Part shown: positions 17,201-24,851 of the stretch, in pieces
How positions within the stretch are numbered: position 1 is the first letter of the stretch
Layout of the letters: every line of letters begins with the position of its first letter
DNA from: an uncultured Clostridia bacterium
GTDB taxonomy: Bacteria; Bacillota; Clostridia; Christensenellales; UBA1242
Reading direction: 5' to 3'
Length of the DNA stretch: 37,616 nt
Assembly (NCBI GenBank): GCA_944383375.1
Contig: CALWPG010000009.1
Coordinates: 1-37,616 of the forward strand
Position numbers and translations under genes: made by a program
Notes under the pieces: model-generated
What the model was told of the DNA's origin: nothing
What the model saw: only the letters and a program-made list of their open reading frames with translations
Database searches by the model: none

Positions 17201-18776
17201 CTGTGTAATTTGCTTGGAAAGAAATTTCAAGTCTTGTTTGTGCATCAAAGACTGAGCTTATAGCACTTTTTTGGATTTGTACAACATCTTTTGTGTAACT
17301 TCCATCAAGAAGTTGAGTTCCGTTTGAGGTAATTTGCATCTGTGCAGAATTACTTGTAATTTCAAATAAAAACCATTGTACACGAAGCTTTTCTGTTGCA
17401 CCGTCACCAATGCTTGAAGATGCACAAGATTCATCAGCATTCACGCCACCGATCTGTGAATTATTTTTGTAAACCACTTTAAGCAGATATATTCCATCCG
17501 ATGTAAAAGGGCTGTTTTCAAATGGGTGTTTGTCAGAAATGATATACCTGTTGTTGGAATATGACAATCTCCAATATCCACTTTGTGTGTCCAAAACTGA
17601 ACTATCACTGTTTGTGAACATTTGTACATTGTAACTAAATTGAACCGGCTGCTGGTTGGTGCTTTGAATTGTTATTGAGTTATTTTCAAGTTGAGTAACA
17701 ATATTTTGAATTGCTGTTTGCTCAGTGTTATCCAGTGACAAGTTGAATGAGTTGCCGGAAAGATATGTGACATCGGTTGGGTTGGAAATGATGCCTCTGT
17801 TAATCGTCTTAAATTCTTCAGCAGAAGATGTGGTTACATTACTGTAAAAAAGTTGATAGCCAAATATTTCTATGCAGTCACTACGCCTTATTGCATTTGT
17901 TGTTGATTGTGGTATTACGTCAACATTGTTGCCGTAAACATATGTGAAATTGTAGTTAATTGTGTAAAATCCGAGGTCATTAAAATACAATGTAACTAAA
18001 TTGCTATCATTACTTTCAACAACTATCACTACATCATCACCACTTGATATCAAATTTTGACCATCATAGGTTATGGTTTGTGTGGTAGTGATTTGTTGAA
18101 ATGTTTTGGTTATCGAAAGTTGGATATTTGTTTTGTCAAAGATCAGGGTAGGTAACTGATTTGATCCTTCATATTGATATTGGTACTGGTAGGCTCTGTC
18201 ATATGTTGGAGCATTTAAAGGATATGCGTTTGATATTATGGTACTAACCGCAGTCCCACTGTAGTAGTTGGAGTTTTGTACTATGTAAAAAGTATAGGTT
18301 ATCCTCTGATTGGTTTGAACACCGTCCGAGGTAAGTATGTAATTTAGAACCAATTCATACTTTCCATATGGTGTGAGTGAATTGCTAATTTGAGAGGTCA
18401 GCCTAAAACTGTCACCAATTCCATAATCAATAATTATGCCAAAGCTTTCTAACTGTTCATTAGTGTAGCTTGTACCGTTGTAAAGGATTGAGGAGGTAAC
18501 TACGTTTATATCTCCGTTAGGAGAACTAAAATTCACCACAACTGCATGTCCAAGCGATGCGTAGGCAACCCCACCATCTGCAATTGTAGCTACTATATTT
18601 CCTTCTTCGCTAGCAGGGTCGTATTGTGAATATTGCGTTACAGAAAAATATTCATTTTCTCCCTCTGCATAGACATTTGAGTTTGCATTATCTGGCAAAC
18701 AAATAAAGGCTAGACCCAAAATGCAAAAAGTAAATGCAAATAAAAATGTCCATATTTTATTTATTTTTTTAACCAT
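11211..18776 (-). CDS. Giant (2521-residue) type I membrane surface protein with Ig-like repeats
   Basis: The single uninterrupted 7.6-kb gene encodes a signal peptide (residues 1-37, likely cleaved after 'NVYA'). Some 2450 extracellular residues follow, then a C-terminal membrane helix (about 2491-2513) and a short basic tail 'RKRMKIR'. There is no LPXTG. The outer part is Ser/Thr/Asn/Tyr-rich beta-structure. A recurring motif resembles bacterial Ig-like domains: G-x-Y, five to eight residues, then D-x-A/E-G-N and an aromatic strand, as in 'SGMYIFYLVDSAGNEQYF' and 'SGTYYLTFKDVAGNVHMF'. No enzyme motif was seen. Adhesion or cell-cell contact is inferred from architecture and from the neighbouring type IV secretion genes. 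The RBS GGAGTG sits properly before the ATG. Confidence 0.85.
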   Translation of the reverse strand: MVKKINKIWTFLFAFTFCILGLAFICLPDNANSNVYAEGENEYFSVTQYSQYDPASEEGNIVATIADGGVAYASLGHAVVVNFSSPNGDINVVTSSILYNGTSYTNEQLESFGIIIDYGIGDSFRLTSQISNSLTPYGKYELVLNYILTSDGVQTNQRITYTFYIVQNSNYYSGTAVSTIISNAYPLNAPTYDRAYQYQYQYEGSNQLPTLIFDKTNIQLSITKTFQQITTTQTITYDGQNLISSGDDVVIVVESNDSNLVTLYFNDLGFYTINYNFTYVYGNNVDVIPQSTTNAIRRSDCIEIFGYQLFYSNVTTSSAEEFKTINRGIISNPTDVTYLSGNSFNLSLDNTEQTAIQNIVTQLENNSITIQSTNQQPVQFSYNVQMFTNSDSSVLDTQSGYWRLSYSNNRYIISDKHPFENSPFTSDGIYLLKVVYKNNSQIGGVNADESCASSSIGDGATEKLRVQWFLFEITSNSAQMQITSNGTQLLDGSYTKDVVQIQKSAISSVFDAQTRLEISFQANYTGSYTTLHVVEDGQSVQVDQNGNYIATMYYGKNLSRSYSSTFTIDTTPIENIQIFSVSSIDSAYYYRNSEIDFLTNQPICVSWNEKQSGSTITASYKYIPMVADTDANFTSSILREYQSYDGVPASYYFDYNGGDLTSINYVNTQNYDYIPAQTGSVLTQSGMYIFYLVDSAGNEQYFAFIIDTSENNILQEIEGEFVEPTDLNIISSDATIYWGQYKYIRFNNIIHNGAQFGGDAHLAYILNNTNIFQDYFSVLTINTQNTCFARIEIDQNVLLDRSDSNQPFFIPSEDIVNNSYTINFTTVDENGEVVALENDYLFYTRDASNTKTLAGLDEISVENYLTNYSGSHIVRVSSDASQTILSYTSNNSTAALIQDSYSPVPHVDTQTGYNQKDKYYRPTNVSTLSDSSEILTLLFNATPEEGVVEVSSMTYTFSPFTAKQIDGTNVYTYVFEQPSDPVVIYSKANPSQNLATLTENGQYAWQVNREYVPSGPSGYYRTRAGKYTITRVYDMLSSTQDRINDTYDYMIRTFTFVIDRNGVITTPSVVDSTGNTFSYVGESIKLQVLEDEEDRMFFKDIFLAENDPNGENVILTTNKLPVFVYVPAVKYGYSIQDGATFNTENTINSWANNSNDETLASTISSYALSAEIKYSYERSTLEQSTTIYRSSGVSSDGYLIFNDTVSGRSFTQVGFYKVTIRQGYYGYGNVNQFSFVFEITENEPSFNIVDPQTNAEYESNSGTYYTNDSTVRLSWSDPENQFMAKIDSSQITYQVNGVTYNVPESDIVTSGLNHYVDINLLNISGAFVHNNYITFNMQYEGRESDYNEGQFRASRTLCIDIVAPTANIDRLIALNGISQNLVRNVQERYNTSVSAGLYRYYSFAVDVSQIESIIDLTSHTNGEAYTILYRFFETVVDGRTIYTKYNDIYTQETSVTAIENSTNNFTRLDPNSLSNIISNLSTHTRPYIEIVEIDMAGNITVYTIYLTNVENLAQTQLTPITFENNATPDVFLYSDLNYNIDVFAKSSFVLTGVDMMGFDWNQITVNGVSYLKTPYSNGSYYNLATYNSQNPSLSEIPLSQFARLSASTQKQNITISYVPYYTDINLSCSVLNTSLSVMHTSTTSAYQNEEGILIRIPATSSAQDATIYATNVEIVQYVRNQNNEFEQRYVYSKNSDTYFASMQTSLDISDLVTSTYVTYMGSTYLKIIITSPTNNRYYRYYIQDNFGDSYSFSNIYGSEIIENELTSEVPLVENYENGTSYYYSTKSINFSYNIEKDIVLVTATTSSAVRSFNLSNDSDRTLFESLGYGRVLISSNGIVHTIVFNAPRQDMVEGVVGGEITFSLNIYEAFAEISTGMPYRTINLRIYNIIPRITLLDSSNNSQNNLFNHDTMYGNEIRIMFEQTTGRIPCLVFLEYEDGTITQINSGFTVSEPQTYSIIIRFQEIFTDRIYDIYLDFTISDNDEDFYQVVYHSGNNSYVASPTGNSFTFTQGNIQRNITTHYILNTDDFEIVYNTEQDIQITEPEIIPTSGYTTYIYTISNRASQTATVYFERTIAITIIPATTNILSRFSHYNNEGTLTNFSTTGTVTTFAVSVEESNTSYKRIAWQSYYGIPENYITVTVYFGDNQTVYNPRLSTENGLTTMTLSSSGTYYLTFKDVAGNVHMFTALENTYTIRYLRSVIYYANGQSPINNAVYDDTVTITIPESTLSYYDQNAQPRITVLKNGESYTPTSDRYNRTFTFNEAGLYRVSFSAAITDTQTGTTTNINEEPLYFLIIRPNESRWSMEFSQYANYYVERVIKDGQDITDSITNENMGQLVYKQVTNADGTTSVKAYLANLLISMNDAVTGAGHYTITINCDNEFGQNFTYSFWINDATPPIQVSIEENQSTTDPITVSFNTQDLLNSVGDCILRIAGMDDFILSSQRLADGQLQTYYTFTIQASGTYDIQLLTESGRLLYSYRVTKTEPLNTVSIILIVVSCLVVVGLTVMFILLRKRMKIR

Positions 18777-18838
18777 AGTTCACTCCAAAAACCAAATATT
18801 TCAATAAAAATATAACACATTTTAAAATATTTTGACAA
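18777..18838 (-). promoter_or_regulatory. Promoter and 5' leader of the giant surface protein gene
   Basis: On the minus strand, TTGTCA (18833-18838) and TATATT (18809-18814) are spaced 18 nt apart, about 32 nt upstream of the ATG. The rest of the gap to 19026 is very AT-rich and, apart from the virD4 terminator, shows nothing recognisable. Confidence 0.6.
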
Positions 18839-18989
18839 ATATATTGTGTATATTTATTTAATAATTATTTTATAATTATTATTTCACGTTGCTTAAATAA
18901 TTATTTGGTATGCAAGAATACAATTAAAATATTTAATAATTTTTTATTTATTTCAATTCATTATTTCAATTTATTTTTGAATATGCAAA

Positions 18990-19020
18990 TAAAAAAAATT
19001 CCCAAATTAATTTTGGGAAA
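18990..19020 (-). terminator. Terminator of the virD4-like gene
   Basis: Reading the minus strand, TTCCCAAA and TTTGGGAA pair around ATTAA and eight T follow, a few bases past the stop codon. Confidence 0.85.
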
Positions 19021-19026
19021 TATTTT

Positions 19027-21003
19027 TTAAAAATCAAAATCATCAAATATGCTTGATTTTTTAAAGGTTTTTGCATTTCGTTTTTTGATGTCATAAAATA
19101 TTGCGCGTTCGTCAAGGTGCTTGCTTGGTGCGTATTCCTCGGCGGCTTTTCTTTGATCCAGTACAGGATTGTTGAAATACTGTGTCATTTTGGTTTTGAT
19201 AGGTGGTTGACCGTAAATTTTCACTATATTCACATCATAAGGCAATTGACCAAGTTCATAAGGTTCAATAAGTGGTCTGGTTACAATTTGCGAACCGATT
19301 GTCTTGCTGCCTTCTTTGTCGCTTTTATCAGATTGATTTTGTGAAACATTTTTGGTCTTTAGTGTGACCTCACCACAGATCTTTGAAAATTCCTCTCTTG
19401 TTTTTTGGTCTTCAGTTCCAATAAATATTTGAATATTACAGTTTCCTTTTATTGTGTCTGCAACTTCTTTCGTATACTTATTATCAAGCTGGCTATACGA
19501 TTGGATGACCAATTCAAAAAATATTCTACGACTTCTTGCAACTGTGATTATGGTGTCCATTTTTTCAATTTTTGGTAGGTTTGCAAATTCATCCAGCAGG
19601 AAATAAACAGGTCGTGGAAGTTGTAAATTTGGTTTTTGAGAAGCAGTTTCAATTAGTGTTTTATAAAGTTGCGAAATACACATGGTTGCAATTGAGTGCC
19701 TGCTTTCCTTTTCGTCGGGAACCTTGATGAAAAGTACTGTTGGCATATCTGTAAAGTCATCAAAACTCACATCTGTACCACTTGTGCAATAACAAATACC
19801 CATGTCTTGAAAAACAGCAATTTTTGGTTGCAATACACCTAGGTAACTTCGTGTTGTGTTTGGAGCATTGTTTACGACAGTGCTGGTGAGGGCAGGAACT
19901 TTACTGAGCATATCTCTGCCAGACGTGTACTGTTGCAATGTTTTCATCATATTGTCGCCATCGGTATCACGATATGTGGCAATTTTGACAAGATTATAAA
20001 AATTAAACTTTTCTTTTGTCATTCCAAGTTCTGGATTTTGGCTGTCTTCAAGCATGGCAAGCATAAGCCCATACAAAAAGTCCTGTGCACCACGTTCCCA
20101 GCCTTGGTCCGTTTTGCTTTCCACTGTTACTATTGTTGAGGCAATTTCACGTAGTTCATTTTCAGCTTCATTGATGAGTGATTGCTTTTTTGCTTCCAAA
20201 TCAGATTTTAGTGCCTCTTGAGTTGGATATGCAATGCCATTGAATCCGTACCATTGGTCACCATATTTGTCTGAGATAATCTTGTACCCTTTAACCTGTT
20301 GTGGAGGCGCACCCTTGTACACCTTGACTTCGCTTTCAAGCTTGTGTGCACGCGTGTACATATTGAAAGCGTGCTCCATAGGGTTCCACCTTGTTGAAGA
20401 ATATGGATTTCTGAGGTCAATGGTTATAATTCGGTATCCCTCTTCTCTAAGTTGAATAGAGTGGTTATTGTAAAGTTCACCTTTTGGGTCAGTAATGACC
20501 ATGCAAGGTTTTTCGGCAGAATGCGCATAAACCCTTATCGCTGGGTCCAAAATAAATGTTGTTTTACCAGAACCTGTAGTACCTATGATTAGGGTATGAA
20601 TAGGATTGTACATGTTTATGTACATTTGACCATGTTTGTACAAACTTCTAATCATAACGCCAGTCTTTTTGAGTTTTGGAAGTTGTCTAAATGTTGTAGG
20701 CATGAATACTGGATTGGTTAAAAGTTCTTGCTCTGTTACAAATCTTGCTTCATAGTGCTGATCCATCTGTTGTCCGCTTTGCGTTTTACCTGTAAAACCA
20801 TCATTGTCTTCAGCATAATTTTTGTTAGACGAAGTTAAATAAATTATTGTAATCAAAATGCCGACACCTAAGATTATCAGGGTATATGTTCCACCAAGAA
20901 CTTGCGAGATGTTTGGGCTATCGCCGGTTACCATTGATACAACAACACCAATGATGTAAAATGCGACGAGTATAATCAAAGAATTTATGAACTTCTTTTT
21001 CAT
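19027..21003 (-). CDS. virD4: Type IV secretion coupling ATPase, VirD4/TraG family
   Basis: Coupling proteins are hexameric ATPases that bring substrate DNA or protein to a type IV secretion channel. The 658-residue protein has two N-terminal membrane helices (about residues 8-26 and 39-57). It then has a Walker A motif 'GTTGSGKT' (141-148), 'DPKGEL' (172-177), and a Walker B 'VYFLLDE' (466-472) followed by 'FANLPKI', all typical of TraG/TraD/VirD4. The C-terminal part contains 'VIQSYSQLDNKY' and 'NCNIQIFIGTED', also family signatures. It has a good RBS (AAGGAG) and promoter. It is divergent from the pilin-like gene at 21277. No relaxase accompanies it here. Confidence 0.93.
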   Translation of the reverse strand: MKKKFINSLIILVAFYIIGVVVSMVTGDSPNISQVLGGTYTLIILGVGILITIIYLTSSNKNYAEDNDGFTGKTQSGQQMDQHYEARFVTEQELLTNPVFMPTTFRQLPKLKKTGVMIRSLYKHGQMYINMYNPIHTLIIGTTGSGKTTFILDPAIRVYAHSAEKPCMVITDPKGELYNNHSIQLREEGYRIITIDLRNPYSSTRWNPMEHAFNMYTRAHKLESEVKVYKGAPPQQVKGYKIISDKYGDQWYGFNGIAYPTQEALKSDLEAKKQSLINEAENELREIASTIVTVESKTDQGWERGAQDFLYGLMLAMLEDSQNPELGMTKEKFNFYNLVKIATYRDTDGDNMMKTLQQYTSGRDMLSKVPALTSTVVNNAPNTTRSYLGVLQPKIAVFQDMGICYCTSGTDVSFDDFTDMPTVLFIKVPDEKESRHSIATMCISQLYKTLIETASQKPNLQLPRPVYFLLDEFANLPKIEKMDTIITVARSRRIFFELVIQSYSQLDNKYTKEVADTIKGNCNIQIFIGTEDQKTREEFSKICGEVTLKTKNVSQNQSDKSDKEGSKTIGSQIVTRPLIEPYELGQLPYDVNIVKIYGQPPIKTKMTQYFNNPVLDQRKAAEEYAPSKHLDERAIFYDIKKRNAKTFKKSSIFDDFDF

Positions 21004-21029
21004 GATTTCTCCTTGTTTTTATTAAATTT

Positions 21030-21059
21030 ATTATACGTTAGCAAAAGTATACAAGTCAA
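21030..21059 (-). promoter_or_regulatory. Promoter of the virD4-like gene
   Basis: On the minus strand, TTGACT (21054-21059) and TATAAT (21030-21035) are spaced 18 nt apart, 26 nt before the ATG. Confidence 0.7.
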
Positions 21060-21172
21060 TTAAAAATAAAAAATCCTTTTTGTATTTTTATCAAAATTCA
21101 ATAAATTTATTTATAACAATTAATTTTTTCAATAGAAAATAAAAAATAATAAAAAAATATTTGAAAAATGTT

Positions 21173-21200
21173 TTGCAAATACAAAAATGTGTGATACTAT
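21173..21200 (+). promoter_or_regulatory. Promoter of the pilin-like gene with long leader
   Basis: TTGCAA (21173-21178) and TACTAT (21195-21200) are 16 nt apart. The 5' leader is about 70 nt. TTTGCAA recurs at about 21174, 21216 and 21244, and again just after the gene, which could be a binding motif. Confidence 0.5.
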
Positions 21201-21276
21201 GGTAACGTAATTAAGTTTGCAAGATGCATATTTTTATATTTTTTGCAAATAAATAATTAAATTTTTGGAGGAAAAT

Positions 21277-21648
21277 ATGAACATGTTATTAACAAAAATG
21301 ACTACATATCTTCTTGGTGGGAGAAGTATGCTTGGTGTTGATAATCTTCCCGAATCTTGGGGTTGGGTAAAAACAATTGTCAGTGCCGTTGATACTCTTT
21401 TGTATCCTTTGCTTATTGTAGTTGGTGCTGCTGGCATGATTTATGCTGTTGTCCTTGGTGTGCAGATGGCACGTGCAGATTCAACAGAAAAACGTGAAGA
21501 AGCAAAGAAGAGACTTATCAATGTCATTGTTGGTCTTGCTATTACAATTGGTTTAATTTTGTTCTTTAAATTATTCATTAACACTATTTTACCTGCTTTT
21601 ATTCCAGCACCAGAGGACCCAACGACAACAACTATGATTAGATGGTAA
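21277..21648 (+). CDS. VirB2/TrbC-like pilin or small T4SS membrane protein
   Basis: The start at 21277 is set by GGAGG 5 nt upstream; the frame also reads back to a TTG inside that RBS. The 123-residue protein has two strong membrane helices (about residues 37-60 and 81-105). A short charged loop 'RADSTEKREEAKKRLIN' separates them, which is the hairpin layout of VirB2/TrbC pilin subunits. The second helix is preceded by 'VIVGLAITIGLI', as in Gram-positive conjugative-element homologues. It lies between virD4-like and virB6-like genes, which strengthens the call, and it ends in a strong terminator, so it may be expressed at high level. Confidence 0.78.
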   Translation: MNMLLTKMTTYLLGGRSMLGVDNLPESWGWVKTIVSAVDTLLYPLLIVVGAAGMIYAVVLGVQMARADSTEKREEAKKRLINVIVGLAITIGLILFFKLFINTILPAFIPAPEDPTTTTMIRW

Positions 21649-21663
21649 TTTGCAAAAAATATT

Positions 21664-21696
21664 AAATTTTCGGCATGTTTTCATGCCGAAATTTTT
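21664..21696 (+). terminator. Terminator after the pilin-like gene
   Basis: TTTCGGCATG and CATGCCGAAA form a perfect stem with a four-base TTTT loop and a T-rich tail. Confidence 0.92.
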
Positions 21697-21737
21697 CTAT
21701 TATTAATTAATTTATATTTATTTTTTAAAAAAATCTA

Positions 21738-21766
21738 TGTACAAACAAACATTTATTTGTTATAAT
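21738..21766 (+). promoter_or_regulatory. Promoter of the virB6-like gene
   Basis: TGTACA (21738-21743) and TATAAT (21761-21766) are 17 nt apart. AACAAA and TTTGTT form an inverted repeat in the spacer. Confidence 0.55.
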
Positions 21767-21807
21767 AAACACAAAGTGACAAAGACTATTTTAAAGGAGG
21801 CACTTTG

Positions 21808-24033
21808 ATGGATATTTTAGGTGGGCTTTTAACATTACTGCAGCAACTTTTATATTTCTTGGCTCAGTGCTGTTTCACACTATTTGACCTGGCACAACTT
21901 ATGTTTCGTTTGCTTGCGGGACTTGATACATATTCACTAAACGGCACACCTGTTGAAGGCGAAATAGTTGGGGGTATTCAACTGGGTGGCTCTGGAGACT
22001 TATTCTTCCAAATAATAAAACACACATTTATTTCTGGTGACAATTCCTATTCTGTCATTGCTGTGGCATTTTGGAGTCTTGTAATTTTGTCGGCCATACT
22101 GTTATTTGTAACAACCATTGCCGCAATGATAAGAAGTGAGATGAATCCTGACAAAGATGTTCCAGGTGGTGGTAAAAAACCTGGCAACTCAAAGGGAAAA
22201 ATAATTTGGAATGCAATTAAGGCAATACTGATGTTTGCAATAGTGCCAATAGCAAGTTACTTTGGTATCTGGTTTGGAAATATTATGTTATTTGTCGTAG
22301 ATCAAGTTGTCAGTCCTCAAACGACCAGTTTGGTAACAATTGACGATACGGTAAGTCAAGGGCTTCAAGCCACCAATGGGTCTTACAATTATTATATATT
22401 TTGGGGTGACGCGGTAAGCACGTCCACGACATCTATATCTGGGATAATGAATCGAGCCTGCCTTTATCAAACCAACAGGCTTAGAAACGATCTGGGATTT
22501 TATGAAATGGTCACATCAACTGACACTCCTGAAGAGGGCACTTATAACTTTGGTATTATAGTTCAAGATTCACAGGCATCGGCGGCGGCACTTGTTGACG
22601 ATTTGTTTATGCTCAATGCTAAGCTTAGTCAACCACAGAGACTGGCCAATTACGACTATACTTCGCTTTGGGGCAATGCCAGTGGAGATGTAGTGACTTA
22701 CTTTGATAGAAGCAACATTCCACTAATTACATACTATTACGATATACAAAGTTACAACTCTATCTTGGCACTAGCGTTTATCTTGACCGGTGGAAAGATA
22801 TTAATTTCTCTTGTATTTGCAGTTGTTAATAGAACTATAACACTTTTGGCACTGTTGTTCTTAAGCCCGATTACATTATCCTTTATGCCACTTGATGATG
22901 GAAAGGCTTTTACAGAGTGGAGAAAGAAATTCGTATATTATGTTATATCTCTATACATTTTGGTGCTGTTGGTTAATTTGTTTTATATCATCATACCAAT
23001 CTTTAATACCTTCACATTCTTTAGTACCAATTTAAGTAGTCTTTTGTGGGCCGATTTGATAATTCAAGCAGTATTCATTTTGGCGGCACTTAAGTCCATA
23101 CAGAGCATTGAAAAGATGGTTTCTGGTATGCTTGGTGGTGGAGAAGGATTATTGGAAAATGCGTCAAAAATGGCTAGTGACATAGAAAACACTGGTAAAG
23201 TCATTGGCAGAGCAGCGGCTGGAACTGCCATTGCGGGCGTACATCTGACCGGAGCGGGAGTTAATTTGGCCGCTGGTGCAACTAGATATGCTGCGGCAGG
23301 TGGTATGTCTGTTGCTGGAGGTGCACATAAGATAAGAGAGTCATTTAGTTCGAAACGTGGAAATACAAGCGATGATGAAATTAAGACAAGAGTTTTAGAT
23401 ACTCGTGAAAAAAATGCTAGAAGGGATTACGGAGATAGACAGGCTCAAAACTTAAGGGGATCATTTAATGATTATAGGGAACATGGTGGAAGCATGAATC
23501 AAAAAGACTTCCTTGCAAATACCGGTGTTGGCTCCTATGTCGATGCGATGAAAACTTCTGGTGGTGATGAGCAAGCACTTAGAGATTACTACAATAATTA
23601 TCATCCTGTTGGCAATGATGAGACATTTGAAGCTTGGAAAACTGAAGGGGGTAACTTGGTAGCCAATGACCAGGCATTGCTCCAGTCTAGAACGCAAGCT
23701 GACGCAGTTCGTGATACCATGACAGAATTCTACGGCATGACTCAAGAACAATATGCGCAAAATGAAAGAACTAAAGCTGCTAATGCCATCGATAGTGGCA
23801 TTGCTCAAGATGATAATGATGCTGATAGTTTGAAGCGTTACAATAAAGAAGTGGAAAAGAGAAATAGATCTAGAGAAAGAGCGGAGAAAGAGCAACAATC
23901 AAAAGAAAACGCATATAAGCTCGCAAGAGGTTATAAGGATAGAGGGTCATATTATTTCTCAAAGTCAAAAAAATCTTTGGGTAAATCATTAGAAACTATT
24001 GGTGATACTTTTGGAAAAGGTGACAAAAAATAA
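21808..24033 (+). CDS. VirB6/TrbL-like T4SS channel protein with long cytoplasmic tail
   Basis: AAAGGAGG lies 7 nt before the ATG at 21808. The 741-residue protein has an N-terminal membrane segment, helices around residues 85-110 and 130-165, and a cluster between about 310 and 445. The latter includes 'NRTITLLALLFLSPITLSFMPLDDG', the signature of the TrbL/VirB6-like transmembrane proteins of Gram-positive integrative elements. The last 280 residues are hydrophilic. They start with an Ala/Gly-rich stretch ('AAAGTAIAGVHLTGAGVNLAAG') and continue into charged, probably coiled-coil sequence rich in Arg, Glu, Asn and Gln. With the VirD4-like and pilin-like genes it forms the only T4SS parts in the window. 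Confidence 0.85.
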   Translation: MDILGGLLTLLQQLLYFLAQCCFTLFDLAQLMFRLLAGLDTYSLNGTPVEGEIVGGIQLGGSGDLFFQIIKHTFISGDNSYSVIAVAFWSLVILSAILLFVTTIAAMIRSEMNPDKDVPGGGKKPGNSKGKIIWNAIKAILMFAIVPIASYFGIWFGNIMLFVVDQVVSPQTTSLVTIDDTVSQGLQATNGSYNYYIFWGDAVSTSTTSISGIMNRACLYQTNRLRNDLGFYEMVTSTDTPEEGTYNFGIIVQDSQASAAALVDDLFMLNAKLSQPQRLANYDYTSLWGNASGDVVTYFDRSNIPLITYYYDIQSYNSILALAFILTGGKILISLVFAVVNRTITLLALLFLSPITLSFMPLDDGKAFTEWRKKFVYYVISLYILVLLVNLFYIIIPIFNTFTFFSTNLSSLLWADLIIQAVFILAALKSIQSIEKMVSGMLGGGEGLLENASKMASDIENTGKVIGRAAAGTAIAGVHLTGAGVNLAAGATRYAAAGGMSVAGGAHKIRESFSSKRGNTSDDEIKTRVLDTREKNARRDYGDRQAQNLRGSFNDYREHGGSMNQKDFLANTGVGSYVDAMKTSGGDEQALRDYYNNYHPVGNDETFEAWKTEGGNLVANDQALLQSRTQADAVRDTMTEFYGMTQEQYAQNERTKAANAIDSGIAQDDNDADSLKRYNKEVEKRNRSRERAEKEQQSKENAYKLARGYKDRGSYYFSKSKKSLGKSLETIGDTFGKGDKK

Positions 24034-24062
24034 ATTCTACGAGTTTCGTAGAATTTTTTTTA
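24032..24062. terminator. Bidirectional terminator
   Basis: AAATTCTACGA and TCGTAGAATTT form a near-perfect hairpin with a T-run on the plus strand. It lies between the convergent virB6-like and PRC-barrel genes and includes the stop codon of the latter. Confidence 0.85.
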
Positions 24063-24767
24063 ATACACACTATAGAAAAGTTCATTTAATTTATCATGTT
24101 GTTTCGCAACAACCAATTGTTTTGCAGTGATGGTTTGGTTTTGCTTTAATATTAGTTCATTGTTTTTACCCATGATATCTTTAGTTAGTTTTTTACCAAG
24201 CAAAACATCACTATTTACAGTCAGTTTTTTGGGCATAAGTTTGAGTTCTTGTACTTGTTCTTCACTTTCAATTCTCATCATTGAAACAGTTAGATTATCA
24301 AGGTTGACATGAGTGGTATTTTTATTTTTTGGCTTGAAATTTTGTAATTTTACTTGTTTATTATCGCAGACCACGACATTTGTTAGTAGATTTAAAATTT
24401 CGGACAATGAAAATTGTTTACTATTTGTTAAAAAAGCAGTTACTTCATATTTTTCATTAAATTCGATGTCACAAAGTAACCCATAGTCTTTACCATCTAT
24501 GTCAATAACATTTTTACCAAGAGGAGAAAGTGGATTGTCTAGTGAAAAATCAGAAGAAATCTTATCTGAATTTTTTATTGTTATATAATCGCCTATGGCA
24601 TAGATATTTGAGTTTTTGAGAAAAAACTCATTTTCGTCTTGATCAAAAAAATAAAAGCCCAATATTTTTTTGTACTTGTCGTCAAAACAAGCATCATGTA
24701 TAGTTCCGACATTTTTTGCATTATATATATCAAAAACCTGTTTGCCAATTATTTCTGAAAGTTTCAT
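24060..24767 (-). CDS. PRC-barrel domain protein
   Basis: The 235-residue soluble protein begins 'MKLSEIIGKQVFDIYNAKNVGTIHDACFDD', a clear PRC-barrel start of the YlmC/YrrD type. It contains a second barrel-like half around residues 85-130 ('LGKNVIDIDGKDYGLLCDIEFNE'). The C-terminal part ('LLGKKLTKDIMGKNNELILKQNQTITAKQL') is seen in Firmicute PRC-barrel proteins. Members bind RNA, ribosomes or partner proteins, and some are tied to sporulation; the role here is unknown. AGGAGG precedes the start. It is divergent from the SPFH-like gene. Confidence 0.8.
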   Translation of the reverse strand: MKLSEIIGKQVFDIYNAKNVGTIHDACFDDKYKKILGFYFFDQDENEFFLKNSNIYAIGDYITIKNSDKISSDFSLDNPLSPLGKNVIDIDGKDYGLLCDIEFNEKYEVTAFLTNSKQFSLSEILNLLTNVVVCDNKQVKLQNFKPKNKNTTHVNLDNLTVSMMRIESEEQVQELKLMPKKLTVNSDVLLGKKLTKDIMGKNNELILKQNQTITAKQLVVAKQHDKLNELFYSVY

Positions 24768-24816
24768 TTTGCCTCCTAGTTTTAATTTATTATTTGGACA
24801 AGGATATTATTCATAT

Positions 24817-24845
24817 TTGCCAAAATTTTGTTTATATGATATATT
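24817..24845 (+). promoter_or_regulatory. Promoter predicted to give a leaderless transcript
   Basis: TTGCCA (24817-24822) and TATATT (24840-24845) are 17 nt apart. The ATG at 24852 falls where transcription should start, and only GAGTGT lies between. Confidence 0.5.
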
Positions 24846-24851
24846 GAGTGT

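Noticed and set aside
23461..23898. 145-codon minus-strand ORF in the virB6-like tail
   Set aside because: It has no RBS or protein-like features and lies opposite a real gene.
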